DNA of 64,000 nucleotides from Batkoa obscura (GCA_030770535.1 JASVEC010000009.1:372001-436000), one strand, 5' to 3'; counted from the stretch's first letter, positions 33,148 through 46,461 are shown. The notes: a model not told the origin generated them from the letters alone. Translations and numbers: made by a program.

Positions 33148-34178
33148 AAGGGGATGTCCGAATTGTTTCCATTCTTTATCTAATTTTTAAAAATTTTATA
33201 TCTTAAAAACTTTGCTTAAAATTCTATAAAAATAAATTCTTCATTAAAAACTGAAAGCGCCTGATACAGTTTTAAGTTATTTTATTATAATTTATATCAT
33301 AAATTAATGGAATTTCTATTAAATTTAATAAAAATCCCCGGATTGGCAAGGCTTTTGCTAATATAACCTACACATTGATATTAATATATTACTGTTAATA
33401 AATAATTGCATGGGAGAAAATGGTTAGCCCCAAAACTATAGTTAACCATCCTTATATAATACAAGCAATATAGTAATAGCTTTTATTTATTATTGTAGCT
33501 ACTTGCTTTTTGATTATTTATTAACTTAAATATTACTAGTTTGAGTAATATTAATATTTAATAACTAATTTCTATTATTTAATAGGCTATTTACTTGCTT
33601 AATAAATATTGAGACTTTTAGATTTTCAGTTATTTTTGTAAGATAAGCTGTGGTTAATCTTTTAATTTTTTTATTTTCTATAAATTCTATAGCTTTAATT
33701 GGAACTATATTAGATCTTTTTGATTTGTTAAACACTGGATAACAATGTAGTTTATTATTCTATTTTTTCCATAATGCTCAACAAAAAAATTAAGCTTAGC
33801 ATTTAAACTGTTATTTATTTTATAGATTTTTTTAAACATATGGGGGTATCTTTTTTGGCTTCGTCACTTTTTCCCTTTTAAGCGCTATTTGAGTGGAAAA
33901 ATTGTTAGTAAAATTCTTAAACGCAAAAATACATTCCTATATATTTACATACTATACGTTTATTAAACATTTAATAAAAATAATGTAAAACATATAATTG
34001 ATTTTTTTAATTGTTTAAAAAAATAAAACAATTAAAATAAGTCTTTTAAGTCAAATTAAAAGGATTTAATTTTAAGCTTTTTAAATTCAGCTAATTATAC
34101 ATTGAGGACTTACAAATTTCAAAACTTAATTTAGACTATTTTTAAGTAAATCCTGACTAATTTGGACATCCCCATATA
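33148..34178 (-). mobile_element. Non-autonomous copy of the GGGGATGTCC-ended DNA transposon
   Basis: The ends are GGGGATGTCCGAATTG at 33150 and, in inverse, TTTGGACATCCCCATATA at 34178. About 33390-33740 is the reverse complement of the 3' part of the transposase-bearing copy (23500-23860). The transposase centre is absent, so it is an internal deletion derivative of about 0.93 kb, not counting a MITE-A inserted at 33838. A solo LTR sits in its left terminus. Confidence 0.75.
33838..33941 (+). repeat. MITE-A copy 8, inside the transposon copy
   Basis: ATATGGGGGTATCTTTTTTG at the left and TACATTCCTATAT at the right, full core. A miniature element nested in a larger one with similar termini. 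Confidence 0.88.
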
Positions 34179-35008
34179 GTAGCCGAAGAAATTTCATGAG
34201 AAATTACATATTTGAATTTTAAATCACACATAGGAATTACTAATTACTTAAACAATAGAAAGGTTGTGAAATTTTCTCAGTAAATGTTTATTAATAACAT
34301 TGCTAAAGTACTCTAAAATTAGTAAATTGAGTACCAACTATGTAAAATATATCGGAATGTGCACAAGCCACATTTCTTATTCTTAAAATTACACAACACA
34401 CTCGCTGAATCTTATTTTATTTATCTTTACTTTAAAATGAGACTTTTTCACTAAATATAAGTTGTAGCAAAACAAATTAAATATTTATGTAAGATTGAAT
34501 GCCTAGATCATTGTAAATAAAGTACAAATAAAGTTATTATAAAGAATGCCTTATTATAAATAATAAATATGAAAGTATCTTTAGGAAATTAAACCCTATC
34601 TTCATGTTGTCACTTGAAGGCGAACTATAGTTTAATATATATGTAACGATAAGGAAACAATTCGACTCAAGCGTTATTTAAAATACAGACTTGGGTAAAA
34701 CTTTTGATCCTTAAGAAGTAAAAGGACTTAAAAATAAAAATAAAGAGGTCAACATTCAACTTCTAGTGAGCTGGTTATTTTGTGGAAATAGATTAGCCAA
34801 AGACCATACCTATGATGTGATCAAGTAGGAAATGCATAGTTGTGCCTATACTTCTATTACAAGGATATCATTTATAACTACACCATTTTGGTAGGGTACC
34901 TGTGATATTTCTGAATAATATTTTTTAGGTAAATGATATACTTTATTTAGAGCCTGCATTAGATTCTATTTGTATTATCCTAAGCATATAGGTTTTGCAG
35001 TTTTATAC
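34179..35008. other. AT-rich spacer
   Basis: No gene or repeat recognised, apart from possible unplaced repeat debris at about 34560-34900. Confidence 0.3.
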
Positions 35009-35110
35009 ATATGGGGATGTATTTTTTTGTTTAAGAATTTTACTAATCTTTCCGTTCAAATAGCGCTTAAAAATGGAAAAAATAATGAACCCAAAAAAAA
35101 CATCTCATAT
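35009..35110 (-). repeat. MITE-A copy 9
   Basis: ATATGGGGATGTATTTTTTT at the left end, core CTTTCCGTTCAAATAGCGC, right end AACATCTCATAT. Confidence 0.85.
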
Positions 35111-35647
35111 TTTAACGAATTATATTTAAAGTGAATCAGAAGGTTCTGTTCATTTATTAAAGTTATACTTCAGTTTTTAAATTAATATTATCCCCATTAT
35201 ATCAAAAATGCTAGCTATTTATACTAAAAATAATCATATTTAAAACTCTTAATAGATATTTGAATAAAATATGCTATTTTTATTGAGTTACTAAGCTTGT
35301 GACATAGTGCTCAATAACGCGAATTATTTTTAGTACTATTTTAGATAACAAGCATATGAGAAATAAAGAACCAAGTAAGATAAAATGCGGTTAATTAACA
35401 AAAACCAAGTTTTGAAAAGCTATTGATAACTAGCATTGGTTGATTATTAGTTGATTGGCTTTCTTATAACAATTAATATTAGGTAATGTAAATTGATCAT
35501 TTAACTTCGGATATGACTATATCCATTTTGAATGATTGAGAAAAACCATGTTAGAATCATAAGGGATTTTGTGTAATCATATGGGTTAAGGATTATGACA
35601 ATTCTAGTGCTAGGTTCTAAGTTTTAGGCACTAATCAATAAGTAACT

Positions 35648-35756
35648 ATATACAGGAATGTATTTTTGTGCTTAAGAACTTACTACTAATCCTTCCACTC
35701 AAATAGCACTTAAAAGATGGAAAAAGTGATAAAGCTAAAAAAAAACACCCCCATAT
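35648..35756 (-). repeat. MITE-A copy 10
   Basis: Degenerate left end (ATACAGGAATGTATTTTTG), clear core CCTTCCACTCAAATAGCAC and right end ACACCCCCATAT. A 63-codon open frame starting in it is not supported. Confidence 0.8.
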
Positions 35757-37548
35757 GCTATTTTTTCTCAGACAGTTTATCATCGAGTGTTAAATTCCTA
35801 TTGTATTATTCAAAACAACATTTTCTTAAGGTTATGCCACTTCAGGCTAATGAATTATTTAAAAAAGTAGAGGATTTATCTTTTGTAAATATATATACAA
35901 ATATTTAGAAACCTCAGTAATTAGATAAATTAGGTTAAAATACTATGAGGTAAAGTTTTCTGGGATTTAACTATAGTATTATAATCTTCTATTTATATCG
36001 CCATATAAGTAAAGATGCTAGGACAATCGATATTTGTCTTTATCGTAGTATTACGTGTTAAATATTGAAAACGCAAAAGCTATCAGCTTATCTTACAAAC
36101 ATCAAACGTTTTATGAAAACATGAACGGATAGTATGTTAAATAACTATGAAAATAGCTTTTACCGTAAGATCATAGTCTATTATTCAATAATTGGAGCTT
36201 TAGCTATATGTAATTTATTGATTATTTTTGACTAAAGTTAAGCTCCTAATTTTGTATAAATCCGCAATTTTATTTCCATACATATTATTAATCTATTATT
36301 AATTGTTTAGGAGAATACAAAAATAACTTTTAGATAAACGCCACCTTCTCAAAGTAATAGTGTTATATCTTTTTTTATGTACATCAAATTACATCATTAA
36401 TTTTCCACCAGTATTATTCAATAATCAAGTTTTAAAAAAAAATTCGAATGTATATTTTCTAGCAAAATCCTTTGGATTATCTGAGTGTCTAATTAATTTC
36501 AAGAATATAGTAAGAAAAATCTCCTAAATAAACAAATGAGGCGACTGTTGTTTGCTATTTATAACCAAAAGGTAACAAATCATATTATACAATGATAGAT
36601 TTAGTTTATAGTGATAAAAGCATTTCTGCCAATATTTGTTAGAAATTCCTTTCTGCCCTGTTTTGCGTGGTAATAAAAGAAACTGTCGAGCCTATAGGTT
36701 ACAATGTATAAGGAATCCGAGAAAATGAAGTTAAAATACATTACAAGAAAGTGACCAAGGAGTAATATAAACTATTACTGATCCACTTGGTTTTTGTTAT
36801 TAAAATTTATAATTAGCCGAATTCCCAACAAGGCCTTTAGTTCCAGACCTTGTGTATAGGAACTTTTGTCTTTGTTTTCTTGTGATTTTTTTAATATTTT
36901 AATATTTTAACATTTTAATATATATTATAGTTTCTTCGGCTATCATGTATCACTTCGTTTTGTAAATGCCATAAAGAGATATTTATACCAAAACTTTTGA
37001 CTACTTTACATTACTATTGAATCTTAAAAGAGCATTATTTTCCCTGCTTTACTATAATTTATCAAATTCATATTCTAGTCTAGCTATTAATCCTATTTTG
37101 TATATCCAATTAAGATTATAAAGTTGGAATAGATTCCTTAGTCTTTATTTATGTCATAAAATTACTTGGGCAGAAGGACATTACTAGTCTACTGAGTGCC
37201 TTAGCTATAATACTAGAGATTGAATGTTACACGATCCCCTTTAAATGACATAGTATATTGTGAATTTCGTACCAAATAGTAACATTTGCCCTATTGAGTT
37301 CAAAGTTTTTAAAAGTAATTAGCCTAAAATTTATAAAATTTATCAAGTTCAGTTAATGGCTATATGCCTTTGAAAAACGAAAAATGGAATTCATATGTTT
37401 AAACCTAAATTAACAATTATTATTAAAACAAATAAAACATTTGAAATGTTTGAAATAATGAGATTTATTAATAAATGATAAAAAATTTGTATATTATATG
37501 TAAATAATTGGTAAACCAGCAACGATTAACAAGAAATGAGAAAACATT
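35757..37548. other. AT-rich intergenic region downstream of the minus-strand Zn2Cys6 gene
   Basis: No gene recognised. A short imperfect tandem of TTTTAATATTTTAA lies at about 36890-36925. The last ~200 bp are the 3' flank of the gene at 37549. Confidence 0.35.
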
Positions 37549-38316
37549 TTAGTAAATTTGGATTTGATATCTCCAATGAATAAATTTTAGTAATTCACTA
37601 AGTGTATTAATCGCTGGTAATATGATATTTAAATTTGGATCAGTGTTATTGACACTATATATAGACATCCAATCTATCATGTTTTTAAATTGGTAAATTA
37701 TCGCATTTGCTTCGGACTGTTCAATATTACTATGCCACTTGGTTACTTTAATTATCAATGTAAGCATATGAATCAAATGAAATTCATGTTGATTTAATGT
37801 AAGTTGATTGATTAAATAGCTTTGATTTATTAAATTTAAATTGTTATTAACGTTTGTAAAAAAATAATTTAGATTACAAATATCATTTTCATTAAGCTGG
37901 TTCAATATACTACTGCTTAATGTGGGTGATGTAATAGTACCGGAAGTTAAATCAAAAGAATTAGGAGAAGATATTGGTTCTAGATTAATGTTAAACATAT
38001 TATAATAATTATCGCAATAGGAGCTATAATTTCGTGTAACAGCATTACTGCTATTTAGGTTGGCGTTCATTCGTCCCATATTTATATGTTGTGTGCCACC
38101 ACTTTTTTTAGGTTTTGGCCCACGTTTTTGGTATGGATTATTGCGAGTACATTCGATCCCTCTCTTGGAGCAATTACTACATTGATTTGGCAATCTATCA
38201 CAACGTACCTTATTATTTCTACAGAAATCACAGCTACGAATTTTTGTTATTTTTACAGCCTTTCCCTTTCCTTTAACTTGGATATCCTCAGTATTGGAAT
38301 CGAATGAATTGCTCAT
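37549..38316 (-). CDS. Short Zn2Cys6 transcription factor, paralogue A
   Basis: 255 residues. The zinc cluster sits at the N-terminus: Cys29, 32, 39, 46, 49 and 56 (CDFCRNNKVRCDRLPNQCSN, then CSKRGIEC). It is followed by TRNNPYQKRGPKPKK, the usual basic linker. The middle is Asn/Ser-rich with SSPNSFDLTSG. The C-terminal ~100 residues form a helical block, starting near LNQLNENDICNLNYFFTNVN. This resembles the first helices of the fungal-specific regulator domain (YF..v....pl...) but stops long before the full ~400-residue domain. The gene is head-to-head with its close paralogue at 40912, with the same cluster, linker and SSPNSFDL motif. The protein should bind paired CGG-type sites; its targets are unknown. 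Confidence 0.9.
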   Translation of the reverse strand: MSNSFDSNTEDIQVKGKGKAVKITKIRSCDFCRNNKVRCDRLPNQCSNCSKRGIECTRNNPYQKRGPKPKKSGGTQHINMGRMNANLNSSNAVTRNYSSYCDNYYNMFNINLEPISSPNSFDLTSGTITSPTLSSSILNQLNENDICNLNYFFTNVNNNLNLINQSYLINQLTLNQHEFHLIHMLTLIIKVTKWHSNIEQSEANAIIYQFKNMIDWMSIYSVNNTDPNLNIILPAINTLSELLKFIHWRYQIQIY

Positions 38317-40911
38317 AATTAAACTATTTAAACTTTCAGAAATAATTCCATTATAATGCTATATATACTTTTAATTTTCAAGCTTCCTGTTTGTTCATAT
38401 TACTCGCTAATTGTTTCTAAGCTAAATCTAGAATTTATTTTTGGATTATTCTACATATTTGAAATTAAATTATTAAATTTATCGCTTCAACTTTTCGCTT
38501 ATTTACATTAAAATATCTTAATATGTCAGCATCTATGACGTTACTGACCATTTAATTCTCAATTTTCATATTACATAAATTATATTCAAGTTGTTGTAAC
38601 TTGCCTTTTAAACTCAAAATATTACTAATCATTTTTATTAGAAGAATTAAAAAAGTTATTCACTACTCAATATAAATTTCCAGTCTATTATATTTATTTT
38701 TTATAGTTAAGTGATTAGTGGGTTTACTTTATACATAAAAACGTTTTCTTACTACCTTAGCTCTATTTAATAGATGAAGCATTCATATAAATACTATTAG
38801 TCATAAATATAGCATACTATGCGATAATTAAATCATTTATTAAAGTTTTTAATTATACTTAATTTCAACAATTAATACAATGGTTTTGGTATCAAAGGAA
38901 AATTAGACCTAATTAAAACATATATATATGAATCCTTAATTTAATCTTACTATAAAAAATAAAATAGGATAAATTTTATAAAGCAATTAAATAATACAAA
39001 CACATTTTCTAGAAAATATGCTTCCAATGCCAAAAGTAACAGTTATTATATAATTAATCATCTAAAAAATGTAATTCCTTGTTTTAAATCTTACAAGAAA
39101 CGTGCTATAGATTAACAAAAGTTCTTCATAAATAATATAAATAATATATTTGATTATATATGTAGCATTTTAAGGTTAGCTATTTTGTTAAATATTCCTT
39201 TTGCCAAAAATTGGTCATAGCAAAGGAAATTAAGATGTTCCGATGCTACTTAAATGTACTTGATTTATGTTAGGGTTAATATTTATATAAATAAACTGCT
39301 TAAAATATCTTATATTCGTAAAATGGCACTATATCTTTCTTCAAATTATATATGTTATTATAAGCATAAATTGATGCACAAATACATTTACAGGTTATAT
39401 TATTTTAACATCAAACTCAAGGCTGAACATTTTTCTAGTTTTTAATTACAGATATTCCTTTGATACATATGATTTAGACCTATCAGAATTTTATCATTGC
39501 TGTACTTTCTATAAATTACTTAGTGTTACAAAAGGCATTTATAATGATGAAGCTTTAAGGTTAATCATTATGTTGATTGGAGTTTTAAGGTAGATTTCAA
39601 AATAACTTTTAATCAAGTTTTTACAACGTAAATTGCCTTAAAATATAAAGTTCTTAAAAATTTAAGTTATACAATACTACAACCTGCCTGAGAAAATATT
39701 ATGCTACAAAAATATAATATAAACACTTTGTAATATAAGATATATGGTTCAGATTATTGAAATTGAACAGGATTTTATTATTTTTAATAATAAACCTAAT
39801 GGCTAAATGAAATAATAATATATAACATTACTTTTATTAATTTAATGATTTATCCGTTGTTTTATATTTTTATTCTTTTATTGAGATTATTTTCTTATTA
39901 AATATATTTTTCGATTATATAAAATGAGATTCTGTAGGGTATAGCCAAAGCTAATGATATGCAACATATATTGAAACTTAATTAATCAAAGAGAAGTTAA
40001 CTTATACGATATTATAGAGATGAATTTTTATATAGAATGAAATAATCTAAATAATGTGGATTAATTTTTAAAGTTCAAAAATGAAATTATCCAGATACTT
40101 TGTTAAAGAATAAGGAATAAAGAGTATTTGTATGATCATAAATAATATGGTTCAACATTTTAATAAACAATAATAGTTTTCAATTTTTAATAGAAAATTT
40201 ATAGAAACTCATATAATGATAATGAAGGAATAAGTAACGAAACTCTACCAAAATCATTTATTAGATAAGTGATAAATTTTAATTTACTAATGTTAGTTTA
40301 TAAATTATAGTTATAACAATAAATACGCGATCATTTAAGTTGTGAAAAGTAAGAAATTCCTAGTCTTTTCTAGGCTATCAAGAATAGAAAAAATCAAACA
40401 TGAATGAATATTAGGCTAATAAAATAAAACAAAATAAGGTTCTTAACTGATTACTTTATTTTTAATTTAATAATAAATATTAGAAATCGATTACTTCTAA
40501 ATTTAAGTTAGATGATGTATTTTAAAAAAATATTAAACAGGAAAAGTTAAATTAAAAAATGACCAATCATATTCTCTTAAATTATCTATTGCTATTTTTA
40601 CTAAATTAAGTATAAAATAAATAAGGAAGGTAAGAGTGTCACAACGTAATTGATGATTGGTGAAAGGATTATAACTAAAATTAATAAGTAAGTTACCTAA
40701 AAAAGAAAGTAGAGAATATTGGTCCAAATATAGCCAAAAGCTACATATTATAGCGTAAAAATATTACCCGTTTTTCCAATTATATTTTATAGGTCGCATA
40801 ACATACGAAACTCGATTAATATTTTTTACATTACAATGAGGTATAAAAAGATGAAAAAAGAAATTAAAGAAATTAAAACTTTTAACTTTACAAACATAAA
40901 TATTGTTTATA
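38317..40911. other. 2.6-kb shared 5' region between two divergent Zn2Cys6 genes
   Basis: AT-rich, with no coding segment recognised. As the only DNA between two head-to-head regulator genes it should hold both promoters. No inverted CGG pair was recognised near either start, and no clear mirror symmetry was seen. Confidence 0.4.
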
Positions 40912-41826
40912 ATGAACGCTGATTGCATTACTGAGTCTACTAATAATTGCAATAGTAAAGGGAAAGCTAAGGCAAGGAAAGTACCGAAAGTTCGTAGTTG
41001 TGACTTTTGCAGAAACAATAAAATAAGATGTGATAGATTACCAATTAGATGTACCAATTGTGCTAAAAGAGGTTTGGAATGTACTCGTAATAACCCTTAT
41101 CAAAAGCGTGGTCCAAAACCTAAGAAAAATTTACCAGGCAATATTAAGACTGAGATGACTTATATCGAACAAATAAGTAACAAATTAAACCATAATGAGC
41201 CCCAACAACAATTGCTAAGCGTAGGAGAATGTGGCGGTAGCAACAATAATGGAAGCGGTTGCAATAGTTATTATTATAACGGTTATAATTACAACTACCT
41301 TAATAACATGATGAACATATCCCTTGATCCTATTTCCAGCCCCAACTCATTTGATTTAAACCCAGAATATTTAAATTCAAATTCCACAGATACAAATAGC
41401 ATTACAAATAGCATTACAAATAATATATTGAACTCTCCTATATTGAATAACATTATATCTTCTCCTCAATTAAGAGATAACTTGTTAAATCAACTTTCAG
41501 AAAACGATTTAAATAACATTTATTTTTTCTTTAACACCATAAATCCACATTTCAATCTCATGTCACAAGATTACTTTATGAACTTATTAATCAATTATAA
41601 TCAAGAAATGAATTTGATTCAATTAACTAGCCTAATAAACCATACTGTAAACTGGTATAACGTGGTTGGAGAGTTGAAAGCTTCACAATTTATCTTTCAA
41701 TTTCGTTTACAATTCAATTGGTCACAAGCATACTCAAATCAACACTTCATAAGTCATCTCAATGTCATACTGCCTGCTATTACAGTGCTTCATCATTTGC
41801 TTAAGTTGGTTAGCTGGCAATATTAA
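40912..41826 (+). CDS. Short Zn2Cys6 transcription factor, paralogue B
   Basis: 304 residues from the ATG at 40912; an upstream TTG in frame is not needed. The zinc cluster is at Cys30, 33, 40, 47, 50 and 57 (CDFCRNNKIRCDRLPIRCTN, then CAKRGLEC), followed by TRNNPYQKRGPKPKK, identical to paralogue A in the linker. The middle is Asn/Gly/Ser-rich with SSPNSFDL. The C-terminal block LLNQLSENDLNNIYFFFNTI onward aligns along its length with paralogue A and ends at LLKLVSWQY. The two genes are inverted duplicates. Like A, it lacks most of the usual fungal-specific regulator domain, so it is a compact DNA-binding protein that may act with a partner. Confidence 0.9.
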   Translation: MNADCITESTNNCNSKGKAKARKVPKVRSCDFCRNNKIRCDRLPIRCTNCAKRGLECTRNNPYQKRGPKPKKNLPGNIKTEMTYIEQISNKLNHNEPQQQLLSVGECGGSNNNGSGCNSYYYNGYNYNYLNNMMNISLDPISSPNSFDLNPEYLNSNSTDTNSITNSITNNILNSPILNNIISSPQLRDNLLNQLSENDLNNIYFFFNTINPHFNLMSQDYFMNLLINYNQEMNLIQLTSLINHTVNWYNVVGELKASQFIFQFRLQFNWSQAYSNQHFISHLNVILPAITVLHHLLKLVSWQY

Positions 41827-44800
41827 TTCAACTTGTGAACTTCGTTTTCTACTTTATATTTTTCTTAAATCCTTGGATGATTTTTTAACTTCTTCATGAC
41901 TAATTTTTCTATAATTTGTATTATATCATTCTTTTCTCATTGCCATATTTTATTAATAAAAACCTTTATTTTTCTTCTTTTTGTTTTAATTTGCTGCGAT
42001 TGTTATAAAATATTATAAACCTTAATTTTTTTATCCCTTCTCCTTTTTCGAAATTATTCTCTCCCTGACTAATTTTGCTTTAATAAAAATATTTGTTTTT
42101 CAACTGCAAAAATAAATCAATTTTACTATTAAATAGGATTCAACCTTGAAAGTTAATAATATAAAGTGCATTTCTAAAATTTAAGAGACACCATTTAGTA
42201 GATAGTTTTTATCCTTAATTTGTCTAAAAACTATTGTAAAAGTAAAATGATCAATTTACTAAACTATTTGGCAGTAGATGCAAGCAAATTAAATTATCTA
42301 ATATTTAATAAACTTTGCTTACCAACTAGCTTTAATAGGTTGATACTTCCATTTCTAAAATTTAAAATCTATTTGATGTAATGCTATATACCGTGGCGCC
42401 AAGTTGTCTAAAGGTAACAAGTTTCTCTAAAAATTTATAAAATAAGCAAGTAATTTAGTTGATGGTAAAATTAGCGCAGCCTCGGTAATGTGTGACGAAA
42501 CTCAAATATTGCAATAAAACTAATTTTTGATCGCAGTTTCAAGAAGTTTAACCAAATCAAGTAATAGCAAAGTGGCACAGTTTATAGCTTAAGAGTTGTT
42601 TTAGTCCACTACATCGACATTTCAAAAGTGTTTTTTTTTAAAGATTAGCTTAAGTGACTAATAGAGATATACACCCTATTGTTTAAATAGGTTTTTCTTA
42701 TTGTATATAGACTCATGTTAAAAGTAAAGTACAATTTGCTAACATTAAGGATAGATATACACTAATTTGACTCATTATTAAGATAATTTTAATCGCTAAT
42801 ATATTATTTTCGGAGCTTAAGTTTCCATTTCCTCCTAATATAGCCTTTTAGCCTTTAGTTATAACTAATTTCAGCTAAGGTTCAACTTTATTGAAATCTT
42901 TCATTAAAGTATAAAAAATTCTTAATAATCTAATTATGTAGTTTAACTTATTTTTCTATTTAATGACAATAATAGAATAACTAATTTTTCTATAATAACA
43001 TTGAGTTTAATTTTATTAAGTTAAATTAGATAGATTGTAACTTTTTTTAATAGTCTAATATTATAGAGCCTTCCAGACATTAAAGCTATTTTACTACATA
43101 CTTCGAAGTTACAATATTTTTATTACTTGGATTAATGTATCGCAAATCGTCAAGGTAGCTATGTAGAGCAATTTGTTTCTTAAACAATAAACTTCCAATA
43201 GTAAGTCAGCCAATGTCAATGAATTTACTTACATTTAGGAACAACGAATAACGAATTTATTATTTCGAGAGAAGCCCAATAGAAAAGAGTTAATACTAGA
43301 TGCTATTAATATCTCACAGAGCTTAACCTGACCGTAAATATTTGCTAAATCTATGGCTATAGTCCTTATCATCGATTCAACTATTCATAATGTCTCCATA
43401 TTTGATAGCTTTAGTGTTTTTTAAGGATGTTGAATAATTGAAATTAATCTATTTTTATGCTTTTCTATAGCTTTTGGTACTTTAAAAGAGTAAATATAAA
43501 TAAAATTGTTAAAAATAACTTTTGTTAATTTATTAAATGCTCACCAAGCATTAGCTTTTGTCAGTATTAATTTAGGTGATTTAATTTTAAAAAAATAAAG
43601 TTTGATTTTGATTCAACAAATGCTAACTTAATGAAATATTTTGCATTACCATAATAATTCAAACGATAGGGCTTTTTCCATAAATAATGAAAGGAAGGAA
43701 GTTAAATTATATGAACTTTATTGAGGTAAACCCTTGGAAAAACAAGCTATTCGCATTTATTCAAATTTGGCATTTAACAAAAAATTAATAAACAGTTTTG
43801 AATTTTGATATTTCGCAAATTTGAGCTAAACCCATATGCTAATATCATTTCTTCGTTATAATATTTATGTTTTCATCAAATTAATTGTATGAGGATATAA
43901 ACTATAATTTTCGTTGTATTAATTACCATATTTTCAATGCGGATAAATGTACTTATTTATACTTTAAAGGCAAAGGCAGTTAAAGGAGTTTATGTTTTGA
44001 TAGCGGAAGTTCCTAAGTTTGGCTAAAGTCATTTAATTGAGTTATAGATGATTATTAATATTAATAGTTGATAAATGAATATCTGATCTCAATGTTTAAA
44101 TTGCAAGTCTTTTCTAGTTGATTTCGTTTTTTAATTTGATTTTATTTTGGACTTTTTTGGCAACATGGGCTTCTGTAACAGCTTTGCAATATATTAATTA
44201 AAACCAATCTGATTACTCCATTTGTCCGTACCTATGTGCATATTAGAGTGACTTGGTGATATTTTTTATATCTATATATATTAATCGATATTGAAGAAAA
44301 CCTTTTCCCTATACATTAAAAACAATAAATTGAGGAAGTTATTTTGAATAAATTGCAATATAAACTTGAAATTACGAAAGTTTGGAACAGGGTATTACAT
44401 TTCAAAATTTTATTTCATACATATGCTCAATAATTTGTAAAATCATAATTTATTAGATAAATTGATTAATATTTAGCCACAAATACAGCTGTTGTTTCTT
44501 GAATTATGACTAATTATAGATGCCTTTGAAATGCAATAGTAGTAATTCAAGGTATGCTTTTTGGTATAATTTAAAACTAGTATTACCTTGCTTTTGATTT
44601 TAAAAACCAGTTTTAATATAATATAGTAAAAAACTAAATAAACATAGTTTATCTTAATATTTATCTTACTGTACTTGCATTACCAATGCTAATTAGCAAT
44701 TAGTACTTAATAAGTTGTATGAATTATATTGAGTAATTTAACTCAATTATTTTCTATATCTACATGTGCACAGTACAGTTTGTTAGATGAAGATTTGAAG

Positions 44801-46035
44801 AAACTAAAATTTAAGAATGAATTTCCAAAGTGAAATTTGAAAGTCCTAAGAAGTTAAAAATATTTATCGTGTAATATAATGCAATAACTATTACAATAGA
44901 AAGTTCCGAAAAGTCAAAAAAAAGTGGCGTAGAAATATCGAAAAAATATCTAGAATTATCAAAATCGGATCTAGATTTGTAACCCGACATCTGTATCTTA
45001 TTATTGGACTCTTTTCATATAAAAAGTAAATATAATTAATTGAAATAAGGACCATATAAATTAAAATAGTTTCAATTGAAGGTTTTCAATGAGCGATTTT
45101 AATTATATGTCATCATATTAATATATAATTCAACTACAACTTTGAATTTATTAAAAAAATACTTTAATCAAATCCAAGTACGTTTAGAAGAATAAATTTC
45201 GTTATTTCAATAATAAAATAAACCTGATATAGGTAATTTTAATGTATTTTGTATAAAAATAGGCTTTCCTCAGAGCTGTAGATTTATGGGTTAATCTTTT
45301 ATGTTTTTCCAATTTTTTATTAAAGTTTAGATCTTTTTTTTTGGAAATAAAATAACAAATAGAATCAATAAACATAAGAGAGTGTTTAAGTTGAAATATA
45401 TTAGTCAAGGTCGAAAATTATGGTTCATCTATTATATGAACCTAGGTTATTTAACTAAAATCAGAAAATAATCATAAATGTAAAGTACTATTTATATATG
45501 ATTATTGATAACGAAATGGCTTAAAAAGGATAATACCATAAATGATACGTAAAATTTGTCATATTTTATTGCCAAATTTTTACTGTAAGGATGTATCGTT
45601 GTTGATAAATTGTTTTTAGCCTTAATTTCAAAAACGATTTCTGTTGTAGTATTAAATATATATGTATTAAAAAAATAAAGGTTAACTTTTTTCAAAATAT
45701 ATTATTAATTTAAATGTTATTTTGATGAAAATTTAAAAATTTAAATTGCTAAATTTGTATGAGTTTTTTTATTTTACTGTTTTGTTCATGTTATAATTGA
45801 TATAAAATTCAGAATTTTAATTGCTAAAATATAAACAAAAGCCATGCTCATATGCCAATTTTAAATAAAACGGACAATTGTCTTCCCAGTACAATTTTAA
45901 ATCCACAAGTTTTTATTAAATTAATATGAGAAAAAATTAAGTGTTTTAAACTTACTTATATAAGTTTTCAAAACCTAACAATTGTAAAAAGACAAGCATT
46001 TTATATACCATTTACTTAATCTCTAAACAATCAAC
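41827..46035. other. 4.2-kb AT-rich intergenic region
   Basis: No gene, RNA or clear mobile element recognised. Short open frames on the minus strand at 45202-45408 and 45492-45695 have no coding character. Confidence 0.35.
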
Positions 46036-46239
46036 GTTTCTGTCGTATAACTGGTTGTTATAACTGTATAACACACATAGAGTGATGGAAACTGTTGTCT
46101 ATATAAGATTTCATGACTACAATATTGCAAAAGTAACATAGTAAGGTATTAAAAAATGTTATCCTCCACTTAAGGAGCAAAACATAGTACATACTGTCTA
46201 GCATACAGAAGTTCTCCAGTTCAAATCTGGATGGAAGCA
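46036..46239 (+). tRNA. Probable tRNA-Val (AAC) with a 130-nt intron
   Basis: Exon 1 is 46036-46073 and exon 2 is 46204-46239, together 74 nt, the usual size of fungal tRNA-Val(AAC). The 5' half GTTTCTGTCGTATAACTGGT onward resembles yeast tRNA-Val, including the ATAACA anticodon loop. The 3' half is TACAGAAG, a T arm TCCAGTTCAAATCTGGA and acceptor TGGAAGC plus discriminator A. The acceptor stem pairs throughout but with three wobbles, and the anticodon stem pairs CTGT with ACAG. The intron splits the loop after position 37, the standard site. A T-rich stretch (TTTCTTTTTTG) follows at once, as expected of a polymerase III terminator. The large intron and wobbles leave a decayed tRNA possible. 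Confidence 0.5.
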
Positions 46240-46461
46240 TTTCTTTTTTGTTTTTTTATATTCGCCATATGTTGTATTTATTTTCTAATATTATATCAAC
46301 TATTTTTACAAATATCAAACACTGTTCATAAATTTACATACTTAATTATTGGTTTAATTTTTATTCATAAACTTTTAAAAGTTTGAAGAACATTTGTATT
46401 TAGTAGCCAACTAGCATTAAAGTCAATTTGTTTTTTTTAAAAACCAATATTTAAATAAAAC

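Noticed and set aside
34179-36945. 12-base inverted match (TAGCCGAAGAAA) 2.7 kb apart, suggesting transposon ends
   Set aside because: A 12-base match is expected by chance in 64 kb, and no further similarity or coding content supports an element.
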